Under the pieces are notes generated by a model, which saw only the letters and a program-made list of their open reading frames with translations, did no database searches and had not been told where the DNA came from. Made by a program: the position numbers and the translations under genes. From a virus, in the IMG/VR virus record IMGVR_UViG_3300002144_000328, positions 1-32,076 of that record: DNA of 32,076 nt. The stretch is one strand, 5' to 3'. The first letter of the stretch is position 1, and each line of letters starts with the position of its first letter. Below are positions 6,954-14,142 of this stretch, one piece after another.

Positions 6954-6985
6954 CAGTTATTTTCATTTAATTGCAACTTTTTTAC
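6948..6985 (-). repeat. 38-nt promoter-upstream repeat, copy 3
   Basis: Same block as at 433-470 and 521-558, differing in the 6-nt patch. Its distal end contains the TAA stop (6984-6982) of the glutaredoxin gene. Confidence 0.85.
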
Positions 6986-7239
6986 AAAGAATACCCTGAG
7001 CCGTTAAAGCCTGTTTCTTCAATATACTTCGCGAAGTCATTATACCCGCCAATATATTCATTTCTGACAAAAATCTGTGGGACAGAACGTACTTCTACTG
7101 GCGCCCGCCCCTTAAGTTCATCAAGAGTATCTAGACCAACAGTAACATCTTTATATTCATATTCTAAGCCGTGGCTATCTGCTAGATTTTTAGCCTTTGT
7201 GCAAAAGCCACACTGCGGCTTACCGTAAATAGTAATCAT
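6982..7239 (-). CDS. grx: Glutaredoxin, 85 aa
   Basis: Active-site CGFC at residues 10-13 (KPQCGFCTKA), cis-Pro loop VRSVPQIFV, and GGYNDF for glutathione contact. In T4-like phages a glutaredoxin/thioredoxin (NrdC) reduces the phage ribonucleotide reductase, whose genes lie at 23292-26782. ATG 7239 has GGAG with 6 nt spacing. A promoter inside the end of the aldolase gene (7295-7323) can drive it separately. Confidence 0.95.
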   Translation of the reverse strand: MITIYGKPQCGFCTKAKNLADSHGLEYEYKDVTVGLDTLDELKGRAPVEVRSVPQIFVRNEYIGGYNDFAKYIEETGFNGSGYSL

Positions 7240-7254
7240 TTGATTCTCCAGTTA

Positions 7255-8049
7255 TTATGAGGACGCTGCTGCTATATTAGAGATATTGAATCCAATTATA
7301 TAATCAAATTCTTCATTTGTCAACCCTTTAGTTAGGCGCTCACTTAATGCTCTACTAAAACTTGCGCTCATATTATTATTTTTGCTTAGTCGTTCGCAAG
7401 CTTCTTGAGTAGAATAACCACCACTGAGCCCAACAACTTTATGAACATTTTGATATTGATTCAATAACCAATAAGTATTTGGAATTTCTGGCAATGTAAG
7501 TTTAAGAATACATTTACCTTTGTAGTTATCTAAAAATGCCTTCAATCTCAAAAACAATGCTTCTTCCATGTTTGCTTTGTCAGGGTGTTCAATAGGAATT
7601 TCTGGTTCGATAATTGGCATCAATCCAACATTATAGATTCTTTCAGCTAATGCAAACTGTTGCTCTAAAATCATATCCATTACATCTAAACTCTTAACAA
7701 TACTACGCATCTTTGTACCATAGCATTCATGTTCATGCGCAACATCTATCATTTTATCTAATTTGAAATATTTTAGATATCCGTTTTCTTCACAACCACT
7801 GTCTACTTTAAGAAATGATTGAATGCCTTTAGCTTTAAGGATTGGAACCATTCCACGTTCAACTGTATCTTGGTAGAGGATTGCTCCCCAGATGTTAGTG
7901 CTGTTGAAGTCAGGAGAGTTAACCATTCTAAGACGCATTTCATGGACTAAATCCATTTTGTTTTCTTCAGTATATTCTTGGTCGTAATTTTTTAGGACAC
8001 CACCGGTAGAACCGCCGCTATGATCCATTGCTGCGATAAATTTACTCAT
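7255..8049 (-). CDS. Class I fructose-1,6-bisphosphate aldolase, bacterial type, 264 aa
   Basis: Cleaves fructose 1,6-bisphosphate to dihydroxyacetone phosphate and glyceraldehyde 3-phosphate, or the reverse. The match to the Staphylococcus-type class I enzyme runs end to end: AAMDHSGGS, MRLRMVNSPDF, FLKVDSG, GTKMRS, PIIEPEIPI, ILKLTLP with the Schiff-base Lys183, VVGLSGGYS, ASFSRALSERL. ATG 8049 has AGGAG with 6 nt spacing; an upstream non-ATG extension would overlap the HAD gene heavily. Overlaps the HAD gene by 8 nt. An auxiliary metabolic gene: it could feed glycolysis or the pentose pathway for nucleotides, or sugar-nucleotide supply with the PMM gene nearby. Confidence 0.93.
   Translation of the reverse strand: MSKFIAAMDHSGGSTGGVLKNYDQEYTEENKMDLVHEMRLRMVNSPDFNSTNIWGAILYQDTVERGMVPILKAKGIQSFLKVDSGCEENGYLKYFKLDKMIDVAHEHECYGTKMRSIVKSLDVMDMILEQQFALAERIYNVGLMPIIEPEIPIEHPDKANMEEALFLRLKAFLDNYKGKCILKLTLPEIPNTYWLLNQYQNVHKVVGLSGGYSTQEACERLSKNNNMSASFSRALSERLTKGLTNEEFDYIIGFNISNIAAASS
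7295..7323 (-). promoter_or_regulatory. Sigma70-type promoter, perfect consensus, inside the aldolase gene
   Basis: TTGACA (7323-7318), 17 bp, TATAAT (7300-7295), within codons for GLTNEEFDYIIG. It lies 56 bp upstream of the glutaredoxin ATG, so it is well placed to drive that gene. Preceded by GGG rather than AACTG. Confidence 0.75.
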
Positions 8050-8374
8050 AGGTTTCTCCTGTGCTACGGAAGAAGTTTTCACTCCAAAATGCTTTATCGT
8101 CAATCCAAATGTCGTAGTGTTCTTTCTTACCAACGCTTAGTTCGTGATGCTTTGCGCCCCAGTTTACTAGTTGATCTTTTGTTAGTTGATAATAGTCAAT
8201 GCCACTAACGCAGCCACGAGCAGTCATATACTTAATTGTGTGTCCAGCCTTGTATAATGCATTTACTTTTGCAATACGATCCATGTATGGAATATGATTA
8301 GCATAGTCTTTTTTACCATTTGGAAGAATAACTTCTTTGCAAATAGTTCCGTCGATATCAATCACATATTTCAT
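8042..8374 (-). CDS. Small HAD-family hydrolase, 110 aa
   Basis: Motif I is YVIDIDGTIC (nucleophile and acid Asp pair at residues 6 and 8). Motif II is YMTARG and motif III/IV is YDIWIDDKA. The short form with no cap domain is like capsule or sugar-phosphate associated HAD proteins of phages and bacteria. The substrate is unknown; a sugar phosphate is plausible given neighbours FBA and PMM. ATG 8374 has only a weak RBS, and the gene starts 1 nt past the previous stop. Confidence 0.85.
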   Translation of the reverse strand: MKYVIDIDGTICKEVILPNGKKDYANHIPYMDRIAKVNALYKAGHTIKYMTARGCVSGIDYYQLTKDQLVNWGAKHHELSVGKKEHYDIWIDDKAFWSENFFRSTGETYE

Positions 8375-8375
8375 T

Positions 8376-8621
8376 TTAATACAAATCCCTTTTATCTGGC
8401 TTTTTTAAATAATACGCACCATTAGGTAGCGTAAAAGATTTTTGAAGCGCTAACATCATTTCTGGCGATATAGCTATTAAGCTAAAACTTTCTGTATCTT
8501 CGTCAAATTGTCTTATGTATACTATATCATCATACATAATAATTTGAAGATCTTCAAACTCTGCGTTTGTGTCTAGAATAGTAATAGCCGTTTCATCCCA
8601 ATCCATTTCTATTGTAAACAT
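8376..8621 (-). CDS. Conserved small acidic phage protein, 81 aa
   Basis: MFTIEMDWDETAITILD followed by DDIVYIRQFDEDTESF and a C-terminal LPNGAYYLKK. I recall this short acidic beta-rich protein from cyanophage-like T4 relatives, with no known function. Start chosen at ATG 8621: its A is shared with the TAA of the preceding gene (TAATG) and AGGA lies 8 nt upstream. ATG 8630 is possible but has no spaced RBS. Confidence 0.8.
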   Translation of the reverse strand: MFTIEMDWDETAITILDTNAEFEDLQIIMYDDIVYIRQFDEDTESFSLIAISPEMMLALQKSFTLPNGAYYLKKPDKRDLY

Positions 8622-8788
8622 TATATCCATCCTAACTTTGTTGTGTTATGTATAATAATCATAAAGCAAGTAGCAATATGTACAACCCACCAAAACGTTC
8701 TGATCACGGCCACTGCATCTGCTTGCTTGTCAGTTTCACCTACTTTTTCGCCTAAGCTTTTAGCCCAAACCCGCCAGAATTTTTTCAT
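8621..8788 (-). CDS. Small single-span membrane protein, 55 aa
   Basis: MKKFWRVWAKSLGEKVGE, an acidic linker, then one hydrophobic span (about residues 32-46, FWWVVHIATCFMIII). The Trp-rich, positively charged amphipathic N-terminus followed by one span is a layout I recall from small proteins of T4-like marine phages. Joined by TAATG at both ends (with the 204-aa gene before and the 81-aa gene after), which supports it strongly as a real gene. Confidence 0.82.
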   Translation of the reverse strand: MKKFWRVWAKSLGEKVGETDKQADAVAVIRTFWWVVHIATCFMIIIHNTTKLGWI

Positions 8789-9402
8789 TAGTCCCAAAGA
8801 CCCTCGTAGTATTTTCCAAACAATTTAAACCCATTTGTCATTCGTTTTTGATGTGCTTCTCTGGCTGTACGGTCTTCCCATACAAGCTTCAATCCAAATT
8901 GTTCTTCAGGGGCTTCATCATATTTGTAGTAATCGCTTTCCCAATCATCACGGCACTTTTGTTCAAATGCCCAGATCATTTCATCAAGAACCCAATCCCA
9001 ACGAAGAAAGTGATTAGCGTCTGTGTCCCACTTATTTTCTTTTGGAGGAGCGCTAGTACTACGCAATTCTTTCGGCACGTCTTTATCATCAACAAAGGGG
9101 CTGCCGTGTTTAGTTTCTTGTAATTGTTTTAGCATTGGTAATACAATTGAAGCTAATGTATGATCCATGCTCCAAGTGTCCCACTTGTTAATTTTAACTT
9201 TTATTTTCTGAACACGACGATCAAACCAGATCCAATTGAAAACATTATACACGTCCTGTACTATATCTTCAATAGCTTCAAACACATAGTCTTCGTGACT
9301 TACATTTTCATTCCAACTGTACCACCCATACTTTTTATGCATGTGGTTGGTATGTATATTACAAGTTAATCTACTAGGATATTCACCGATGTATACTTTC
9401 AT
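8788..9402 (-). CDS. Conserved marine-phage hypothetical protein, 204 aa
   Basis: Starts MKVYIGEYPS. It is unusually rich in Trp (KWDTWSMDHTLASIVLPMLKQL, HFLRWDWVLDEMIWAFE). The run WDTWSMDHTLA...HGSPFVDDKDVP...LRSTSAP is a pattern I recall from many cyanophage and other marine T4-like genomes, always without an assigned function. No signal, membrane span or catalytic motif is visible. ATG 9402 overlaps the PMM stop by ATGA. Confidence 0.85.
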   Translation of the reverse strand: MKVYIGEYPSRLTCNIHTNHMHKKYGWYSWNENVSHEDYVFEAIEDIVQDVYNVFNWIWFDRRVQKIKVKINKWDTWSMDHTLASIVLPMLKQLQETKHGSPFVDDKDVPKELRSTSAPPKENKWDTDANHFLRWDWVLDEMIWAFEQKCRDDWESDYYKYDEAPEEQFGLKLVWEDRTAREAHQKRMTNGFKLFGKYYEGLWD

Positions 9403-10130
9403 TCGAATTCTTCTCTCTGTACAGACTCTAATATTTCTAGTTTAACAAAGGTATCTTCCCAATCAGTAACACGATGTGAAAATCCTAATTGAAATTTCTT
9501 TAATGCTTGAGCTAATGGGTAGTCGTTACCACCTTCGAATATAGCATCACCATAAAAATGTATTCTATTACTTTTTCCAAAGTCTTTTAGTATTTGGCTT
9601 TTATCTGAGCCACGTTGACCGATATCAATTCCAGTTTCACCGCCTACTGTTGCAGTAATATCCGGGAACTCGTTAGTGATAATACGAGCTAATACTTCAC
9701 GTTCTTTTTTACGAGTATCATAAGCAACATATTCTGCTCGCTGTTCTAGACTGGCGTTACGGCCTACAATACTGAAGTTAACCATTCCAGGTCGTTCTTC
9801 AATATGATTACCAGCGCGTATCGGAAATTCACTAAGTCGTACAAATTCTCTTAACAACTGATGAACTTCTGTTGGGATTATCCAGCCATTAGTTCTGATG
9901 TTTACATCGCGTTCCCACACATCATTGCCTGAACATTGATATACTCTTTTGCACAGATTATATGTGTCTTCGCCCACTTGTTCAATAGTTTTATCACGGT
10001 CGCTTCCTGTAACTAGATAAACGTCATTGAATAGACAAAACGCGTTGAAAAACGCTTTGAATTCAGGATCAATTAAACCGCGGCTCGGAGTAAGAGTACC
10101 ATCTACATCAAATACGTATTTAGTTTTCAT
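9399..10130 (-). CDS. Eukaryotic-type phosphomannomutase (HAD fold), 243 aa
   Basis: Interconverts mannose 6-phosphate and mannose 1-phosphate, the precursor of GDP-mannose. Motif I FDVDGTLTPSR holds Asp8 and Asp10; then YLVTGSDRDKT, YQCSGNDVW, a cap with GNHIEERPGMVNFS and GRNA, and motif IV region GGETGIDIGQRGSDKSQI...FYGDAIFEGGNDYPL. This is the alpha-PMM/PMM1-2 family, not the bacterial ManB type. Full length for the family. ATG 10130 with AAAGG, 7 nt spacing. Adjacent to other sugar genes. Confidence 0.9.
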   Translation of the reverse strand: MKTKYVFDVDGTLTPSRGLIDPEFKAFFNAFCLFNDVYLVTGSDRDKTIEQVGEDTYNLCKRVYQCSGNDVWERDVNIRTNGWIIPTEVHQLLREFVRLSEFPIRAGNHIEERPGMVNFSIVGRNASLEQRAEYVAYDTRKKEREVLARIITNEFPDITATVGGETGIDIGQRGSDKSQILKDFGKSNRIHFYGDAIFEGGNDYPLAQALKKFQLGFSHRVTDWEDTFVKLEILESVQREEFE

Positions 10131-10352
10131 TCATCTACCTTTAATTATGTGTTGTACTGGGCCAGCTGTAGTAAATTCCATACCACCTTTATTGCCGACG
10201 TATATTCTACCATTCCAGATCATTTTAATCTTATTTGTCGCGACATATACGTCAAGCGATTGGTTAGCTCTAACATTATCAACCTCTACTTCTATTTTTA
10301 TATCAGTTCGGGTATTAGTTAGCATTGCAGTTTTTTCGTATACAGTTTTCAT
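10131..10352 (-). CDS. Conserved small phage protein, 73 aa
   Basis: VYEKTAMLTNTRTDIKIEVEV, then VATNKIKMIWNGRIYVGNKGGMEFTTAGP. A beta-rich small protein that I recall from T4-like marine phages, function unknown. ATG 10352 with GAGG close by; start and stop codons abut the neighbours on both sides. Confidence 0.8.
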   Translation of the reverse strand: MKTVYEKTAMLTNTRTDIKIEVEVDNVRANQSLDVYVATNKIKMIWNGRIYVGNKGGMEFTTAGPVQHIIKGR

Positions 10353-10535
10353 TTATGCCTCATCTGTTTTAACACACTCGATTATAACTTCTTTTGGTAC
10401 AATCATAAAACGGTATATCCGCGCTTTTGCGTATTCGCACTCGATTCTAGAGTTAAAAGTATCTAGATGCACGTACTCATTTTGGTTATCTAAAGATCCT
10501 GCTAAAGCTGTTATAACGAATAAAGACCAATACAT
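10353..10535 (-). CDS. Small exported protein with two cysteines, 60 aa
   Basis: The N-terminus MYWSLFVITALAGS looks like a short signal peptide, followed by a mature part with SRIECEYAKARIYRF and EVIIECVKTDEA. Two Cys could form a disulfide in the periplasm. Similar small secreted proteins are frequent in marine phages; a role in superinfection control or the cell envelope is only a guess. Start at ATG 10535 shares an A with the TAA before it (TAATG), with AGGA 8 nt upstream. Confidence 0.78.
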   Translation of the reverse strand: MYWSLFVITALAGSLDNQNEYVHLDTFNSRIECEYAKARIYRFMIVPKEVIIECVKTDEA

Positions 10536-10705
10536 TATTCTGATCCTGTCCAATGTAAGCGCTCGTGTGCTTTAGTAGTCAGCGCTGCTAAACGATCTGC
10601 TATCTCATCAAGTCTAGGTGTATGATAGAGTGTAGCTGCAGAACGTAACTGATCTACCATCTCTTTATCATTTTCCCTAACAGCATCTATATCTTTACTA
10701 TTCAT
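10535..10705 (-). CDS. Small helical phage protein, 56 aa
   Basis: MNSKDIDAVRENDKEMVDQL, then LYHTPRLDEIADRLAALTTKAHERL. Likely two helices; no known function. ATG 10705 has AAGGA with 9 nt spacing, and the stop overlaps the next start as TAATG. First gene behind the promoter 10739-10767. Confidence 0.78.
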   Translation of the reverse strand: MNSKDIDAVRENDKEMVDQLRSAATLYHTPRLDEIADRLAALTTKAHERLHWTGSE

Positions 10706-10738
10706 TGTACAGTTTCCTTTGGTTTACTTTATATAGCT

Positions 10739-10767
10739 ATTATACATCATTTAAGAACGAATGTCAA
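10739..10767 (-). promoter_or_regulatory. Sigma70-type promoter, perfect consensus
   Basis: TTGACA (10767-10762), 17 bp, TATAAT (10744-10739), 3 bp after the stop of the TagD-like gene; AACTG precedes the -35 box. Starts the transcript for the block down to the aldolase. Confidence 0.9.
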
Positions 10768-10770
10768 CAG

Positions 10771-11211
10771 TTATTTTCGTCCAGTTGAAGGTGTACTACT
10801 TATTTGATGTTCTGCTACACGTCTGCGCAAGTCTGAGGATGAAAAGCGATGTTCGCGTTTGTTGAAATATAGCAGGATACCACGCTTTTTACAAATATCC
10901 TTGCCCGTAAAATCTTTTTCCTTATACTCCTCTCCTAGTATTCTAACATCAATGTGATACATTGTCAATATGTCTTCAACATCTTTTTCACTAGAATAAG
11001 GAATAATTTCGTCTACATAACGAACACCTTTTAATTGTGTATATCGTTCTACAACTGTTTGAACTGGTGCATTCTTCTCTGGACGATCGTCTGACGGGTC
11101 CATCTGTAAGCCACATATTAAATAATCACATTGCTCTTTGGCTTCTCTGAGCATCTGCACATGGCCTGCGTGTAACAAGTCAAATGTACTAAAGGTTATA
11201 CCGTATTTCAT
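10771..11211 (-). CDS. Cytidylyltransferase, TagD/glycerol-3-phosphate type, 146 aa
   Basis: Nucleotidyltransferase of the HxGH family: FDLLHAGHVQML holds His14 and His17, RPEKNAPVQTVVERY and RFSSSDLRRR (the ISTT-like closing motif) complete the site. The enzyme would make a CDP-activated polyol or sugar such as CDP-glycerol; a different substrate (for example a sugar or heptose phosphate) cannot be excluded. Overlaps the UGD-like gene by ATGA, so the two enzymes are probably made together. Confidence 0.88.
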   Translation of the reverse strand: MKYGITFSTFDLLHAGHVQMLREAKEQCDYLICGLQMDPSDDRPEKNAPVQTVVERYTQLKGVRYVDEIIPYSSEKDVEDILTMYHIDVRILGEEYKEKDFTGKDICKKRGILLYFNKREHRFSSSDLRRRVAEHQISSTPSTGRK

Positions 11212-11954
11212 TTCTTTCTAATCCTGTCGTTATATTCAATAGCTTCTTTCAAAATAGTCATTATTGTTTCTGATTTGCTAACTCTTCCAGACTCTACAAA
11301 TGCTGCAGTATCCTTAGGAAAACAATGACCACCAAAGCCGCGCTCGGCTGTAACAACTGTATGGCTACTACCGACACGATCATCAGAAGTTACTAACTTA
11401 GCAACACTATCATAATCCACACCGCTTGCTTCGCATAAATCAAAAACTTGATTAAAGAAAGCAACCTTCAAAGCTAAAAAGCTGTTACGAGTGTATTTAG
11501 CAATAATAAGTTCTTCTGCAGTAACGATATTTATGCTAACACCAAGAGATGTTCTAAGAAGATCTGACCAGAAAGAAGTATCGCCGCCGCCGACCCAAAT
11601 AGTACTTTGATTCTTAAAGTCTTCCATAGCATGCTGAGCACGAAGGTATTCAGGTGAAAAGCTTACGTTGCTATAAGTCCTGTTAATAGTATCCCAACCT
11701 TCTAAACTAATCGTTGATTTGATTAATATAGGAATACCCGGCTCTACCATAGATATGCAGTCAATTACATTTGATACATCACAAGAACCGTCGGCTTGCA
11801 TTGGAGTTGATACGGCGATAACCACCGCGTCGGCTGCTCCATCAAAGTCTATACGATCTTTTGCTGGATCATACACATGTACATCGTGGTTAGATTCTAG
11901 AGCTAAAGCGTGTGCTTTACCGACAAATCCATACCCACATACTTGTATTTTCAT
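11208..11954 (-). CDS. Short UDP-glucose/nucleotide-sugar 6-dehydrogenase-like protein, 248 aa
   Basis: NAD-binding GYGFVG at residues 7-12, SPEYLR at 100-105, a central helical region with AKYTRNSFLALKVAF, and the catalytic GFGGHCFPKDT with Cys211. These are the key parts of enzymes that oxidise UDP-glucose or UDP-ManNAc C6 to the acid. The usual 390-450 aa enzyme has a C-terminal UDP-sugar binding domain, which is absent here: the protein ends about 37 residues after the catalytic Cys. The reading frame is intact, so it is a shortened form rather than a visible pseudogene. Substrate binding must be altered or supplied otherwise. Confidence 0.85.
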   Translation of the reverse strand: MKIQVCGYGFVGKAHALALESNHDVHVYDPAKDRIDFDGAADAVVIAVSTPMQADGSCDVSNVIDCISMVEPGIPILIKSTISLEGWDTINRTYSNVSFSPEYLRAQHAMEDFKNQSTIWVGGGDTSFWSDLLRTSLGVSINIVTAEELIIAKYTRNSFLALKVAFFNQVFDLCEASGVDYDSVAKLVTSDDRVGSSHTVVTAERGFGGHCFPKDTAAFVESGRVSKSETIMTILKEAIEYNDRIRKK

Positions 11955-12130
11955 TTTTTTCCTATAAACATTTTAAGGGTACGGCCTTCATCTTGAAGCT
12001 CATAAGTAACTTGTTCATCAGCTTCGAGATACTTCACATATACTCTGCCAGTCGGCCACTCTTTAAGCCACGAGTCACCAGTATCGGTGTGGTTGATGAC
12101 TTCAAACCTATTAATAAGTGATAATTTCAT
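11951..12130 (-). CDS. Small hypothetical protein, 59 aa
   Basis: MKLSLINRFEVINHTDTGDSW, then a beta-like RVYVKYLEADEQVTYEL and a basic end MFIGKK. Function unknown. It is held by ATGA overlaps at both ends (with 12127-12468 upstream and the UGD-like gene downstream), and fills what would otherwise be a 170-nt gap. Confidence 0.78.
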   Translation of the reverse strand: MKLSLINRFEVINHTDTGDSWLKEWPTGRVYVKYLEADEQVTYELQDEGRTLKMFIGKK

Positions 12131-12468
12131 TTAATGCCCCAATCAGTATTCATCCAATCAGTATTGTCTGGCATCAATCTAACCTGACCTTTAAACTTCT
12201 GCTGTTTTACTAAATTATCATAGACGCTTGCATTATTCATGCGTAAACAATAATTTTTTTTATAACACCTATAGCAACTACCTGACGACCCATAGAAGTT
12301 ATAATAGTCACCATCATCCTCTACACGAGTGATGCCACTATTCATACGCCAACTATCACCATCGAGATAGCCTCCACTCCATCCTGCTAGAACTTTATAG
12401 AATGGGAATGTGCCTTTACCTTCTTTAATTTTTAACACCACCCAATTGTCTGGTGTATAATCACTCAT
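12127..12468 (-). CDS. Conserved phage hypothetical protein, 113 aa
   Basis: YTPDNWVVLKIK, YKVLAGWSGGYLDGDSWRMNSGI, then YNFYGSSGSCYRCYKKNYCL. I recall the WSGGYL-x-GDSWR-x-NSGI pattern from cyanophage-like genomes. Small, aromatic-rich, three Cys in one patch (SCYRCYKKNYC), which could bind a metal. Function unknown. ATG 12468 with GGGAG, 7 nt spacing. Confidence 0.83.
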   Translation of the reverse strand: MSDYTPDNWVVLKIKEGKGTFPFYKVLAGWSGGYLDGDSWRMNSGITRVEDDGDYYNFYGSSGSCYRCYKKNYCLRMNNASVYDNLVKQQKFKGQVRLMPDNTDWMNTDWGIK

Positions 12469-12799
12469 TTTTATTCTCCCAACAATCTTTAATCCATTCT
12501 ATCTTCTCTTCATCAGACCAACTGGATAAGTAGTCGTTGTCGCGATTAAACATAAGCTTTACACGTTCTTCATCAAGAATAAACGTATCAACAATGCTTT
12601 CACCAAGCCACTTTTGAGAAAATTCTTTTACTTCTTCCATTGTGACAGAATCGTTTGCCCAAGTAATTTGTTCATCAATATTATTGGTGATGTCCACATC
12701 TGGGTTCAGCTTTTGCAATTCACTTACAGGAATTGCGTAGCGTTGACGAAAACTCGAAATACAAGTTACAACAACATAACGTTCATTTTCATTCGGCAT
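12461..12799 (-). CDS. Conserved phage hypothetical protein, 112 aa
   Basis: YVVVTCISSFRQRYAIPVSEL at the N-terminus, then WANDSVTMEEVKEFSQKWLGESIVDTF and a C-terminal amphipathic helix with SWSDEEKIEWIKDCWEN. Acidic and soluble. Not recognised by function. ATG 12799 with GGAG, 9 nt spacing; overlaps both neighbours. Confidence 0.8.
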   Translation of the reverse strand: MPNENERYVVVTCISSFRQRYAIPVSELQKLNPDVDITNNIDEQITWANDSVTMEEVKEFSQKWLGESIVDTFILDEERVKLMFNRDNDYLSSWSDEEKIEWIKDCWENKNE

Positions 12800-13214
12800 T
12801 TACAAATTCTCCATTAACAATTTTAAATACGCCATCAAGGCCAGTGGAACGAATGTACTGACGACCACCGTCAATCATTTTGTCTTCAATAAAAATACAA
12901 TCATGATGTGAAGAAGAATAATACCAGTTATTGTCACTATCCTTAATCATTCCAAATTCGAAACCTTCAACCATATCAGCATTTGTAATCATAAGGTGCC
13001 GTTTTTGAATCAGTCTTGTATCGGTACTGTAATACAAACCAAAGTAACGATTGCCAAATTCTGGATGGGGTGAGTCTCTATAGAAAATATCTGTAGGAAC
13101 ATCACTACGCGATAGATCAGTAGTACATACGTACTTGATTGGAACACCATCTTTAGCTTCGTATATCTCAATCACTTTATCTTTATCGATAATAGTTGGA
13201 TGTTTAATGTCCAT
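12789..13214 (-). CDS. Conserved phage hypothetical protein, 141 aa
   Basis: The N-terminal half has KYVCTTDLSRSDVPTDIFYRDSPHPEFGNRYFGLYY; the second half has EFGMIKDSDNNWYYSSSHHDC and a closing GGRQYIRSTG. A small, mostly beta soluble protein; no motif I can name. ATG 13214 with AAAGGC upstream. First gene behind the promoter 13242-13270. Confidence 0.8.
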   Translation of the reverse strand: MDIKHPTIIDKDKVIEIYEAKDGVPIKYVCTTDLSRSDVPTDIFYRDSPHPEFGNRYFGLYYSTDTRLIQKRHLMITNADMVEGFEFGMIKDSDNNWYYSSSHHDCIFIEDKMIDGGRQYIRSTGLDGVFKIVNGEFVNAE

Positions 13215-13241
13215 AATATAGCCTTTATAAGTTATAGTAAT

Positions 13242-13270
13242 ATAATATCACAAAAGTAAGATGGTGTCAA
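13242..13270 (-). promoter_or_regulatory. Sigma70-type promoter, strong -35, weaker -10
   Basis: TTGACA (13270-13265), 17 bp, TATTAT (13247-13242), between the ClpP stop (5 bp away) and the 141-aa gene. Preceded by AGG rather than AACTG. Confidence 0.78.
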
Positions 13271-13275
13271 CCTTT

Positions 13276-13902
13276 TTATTCGTCTTCTTCTGCTTTATCT
13301 GCTTTAGACTGTTTAGCATGGGCTTTGTCTAGTGCCTTGACTTTTTTCTTCAAGCGCTTAATACACTCATCGCCATCCATCCAAATGTCTTTGCTATCGA
13401 GAATAGAAGTAATTTCTTTTTCAGTCAAGAAATCACTATAAACATCTCGTAGAAGTTTCTCAGACCATACTTTTTCATGCGATAGGCGGTCATACATTTC
13501 CCCACCTTTACCCATTACTCCACTTGAATAGTTGTGGAACATAAACATAGAGTGTGGCGATACTTCAAACTGGTGGCCGCACAAGAAGATAAGAGTAGCT
13601 GCACTCATGCATGCGCCTTCTACTGATACCGAGATAGTAGCTTCGGTCTCTGACAGCACCCTTAAGAATTGAATTGCAGTGAAAAGATCACCGCCTGGAG
13701 AGTTAATATAGATTTTTAAAATATCATTTGCGCTGGCACTGCGGATAATATCAAACCATTCAATGTAATCTTCTGATGATTCAATCTCTCCGCTTAAATA
13801 AAACTCGTGGATATTTACTGCTTGTTTTGAAATAATTCTATGGTTTTGGCTTACTGGCGGTTTAAACAGATCCATTAGATCAATTTGTTTTGATTTCTTC
13901 AT
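13276..13902 (-). CDS. ClpP-like serine protease, 208 aa
   Basis: Clp protease fold with the full triad in place: Ser100 in EGACMSAATLIF, His123 in MFMFHNYSSG, and Asp172 in SKDIWMDGDE. INSPGGDLFTAIQ is the conserved oligomer-side motif. It may degrade host or phage proteins with a host Clp ATPase, or serve as a prohead-type maturation protease; the window does not decide. The basic, Lys-rich tail (about residues 183-208) is outside the usual ClpP fold. ATG 13902 with AGGG upstream. Confidence 0.92.
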   Translation of the reverse strand: MKKSKQIDLMDLFKPPVSQNHRIISKQAVNIHEFYLSGEIESSEDYIEWFDIIRSASANDILKIYINSPGGDLFTAIQFLRVLSETEATISVSVEGACMSAATLIFLCGHQFEVSPHSMFMFHNYSSGVMGKGGEMYDRLSHEKVWSEKLLRDVYSDFLTEKEITSILDSKDIWMDGDECIKRLKKKVKALDKAHAKQSKADKAEEDE

Positions 13903-13917
13903 TAATAATTCCCTAAA

Positions 13918-14142
13918 TTAATAGCTTGGCGCTGAGTAATCTTTATGTTTTTTGTACATGGCAAAGCCATCTAAGCCTAACGCTGGGCAAACTGAAACGA
14001 ATTCAGGCAATCCCATCTCGTCTTTTTCTCCTCCTTCTCCACAAATAAAATATGCACCTTCAAACTTTTCTGGGTTAGAGTGGATAAAGATTTTCTTTAA
14101 CACTTCAAACTGTTTGAATTCTTTTTCAGTAATTTCTACCAT
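13918..14142 (-). CDS. Conserved small phage protein, 74 aa
   Basis: Central EGAYFICGEGGEKDEMGLPEFVSVCPALG. I recall this 'YFICGEGGEKD-x-x-GLPE...VCP' pattern from many phages of proteobacteria, without a function. Two Cys could be structural. ATG 14142 has only a weak, distant GAGAG. Confidence 0.8.
   Translation of the reverse strand: MVEITEKEFKQFEVLKKIFIHSNPEKFEGAYFICGEGGEKDEMGLPEFVSVCPALGLDGFAMYKKHKDYSAPSY

Noticed and set aside
10027-10575. 182-aa open frame on the plus strand
   Set aside because: It spans the ends and starts of several well-supported minus-strand genes (PMM, 73, 60 and 56 aa), has no RBS or family match, and mirrors their codons.
10940-10968. TTGACA-17 bp-TAGAAT on the minus strand inside the TagD-like gene
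   Set aside because: Spacing fits, but it points into the last third of the same gene and a stronger promoter follows at 10739-10767; no gene needs it.
13276-13902. ClpP-like gene as the T4 prohead protease gp21
   Set aside because: The Ser-His-Asp motifs and INSPGGD are of the ClpP fold; no capsid genes are adjacent in the window. A maturation role is left open.
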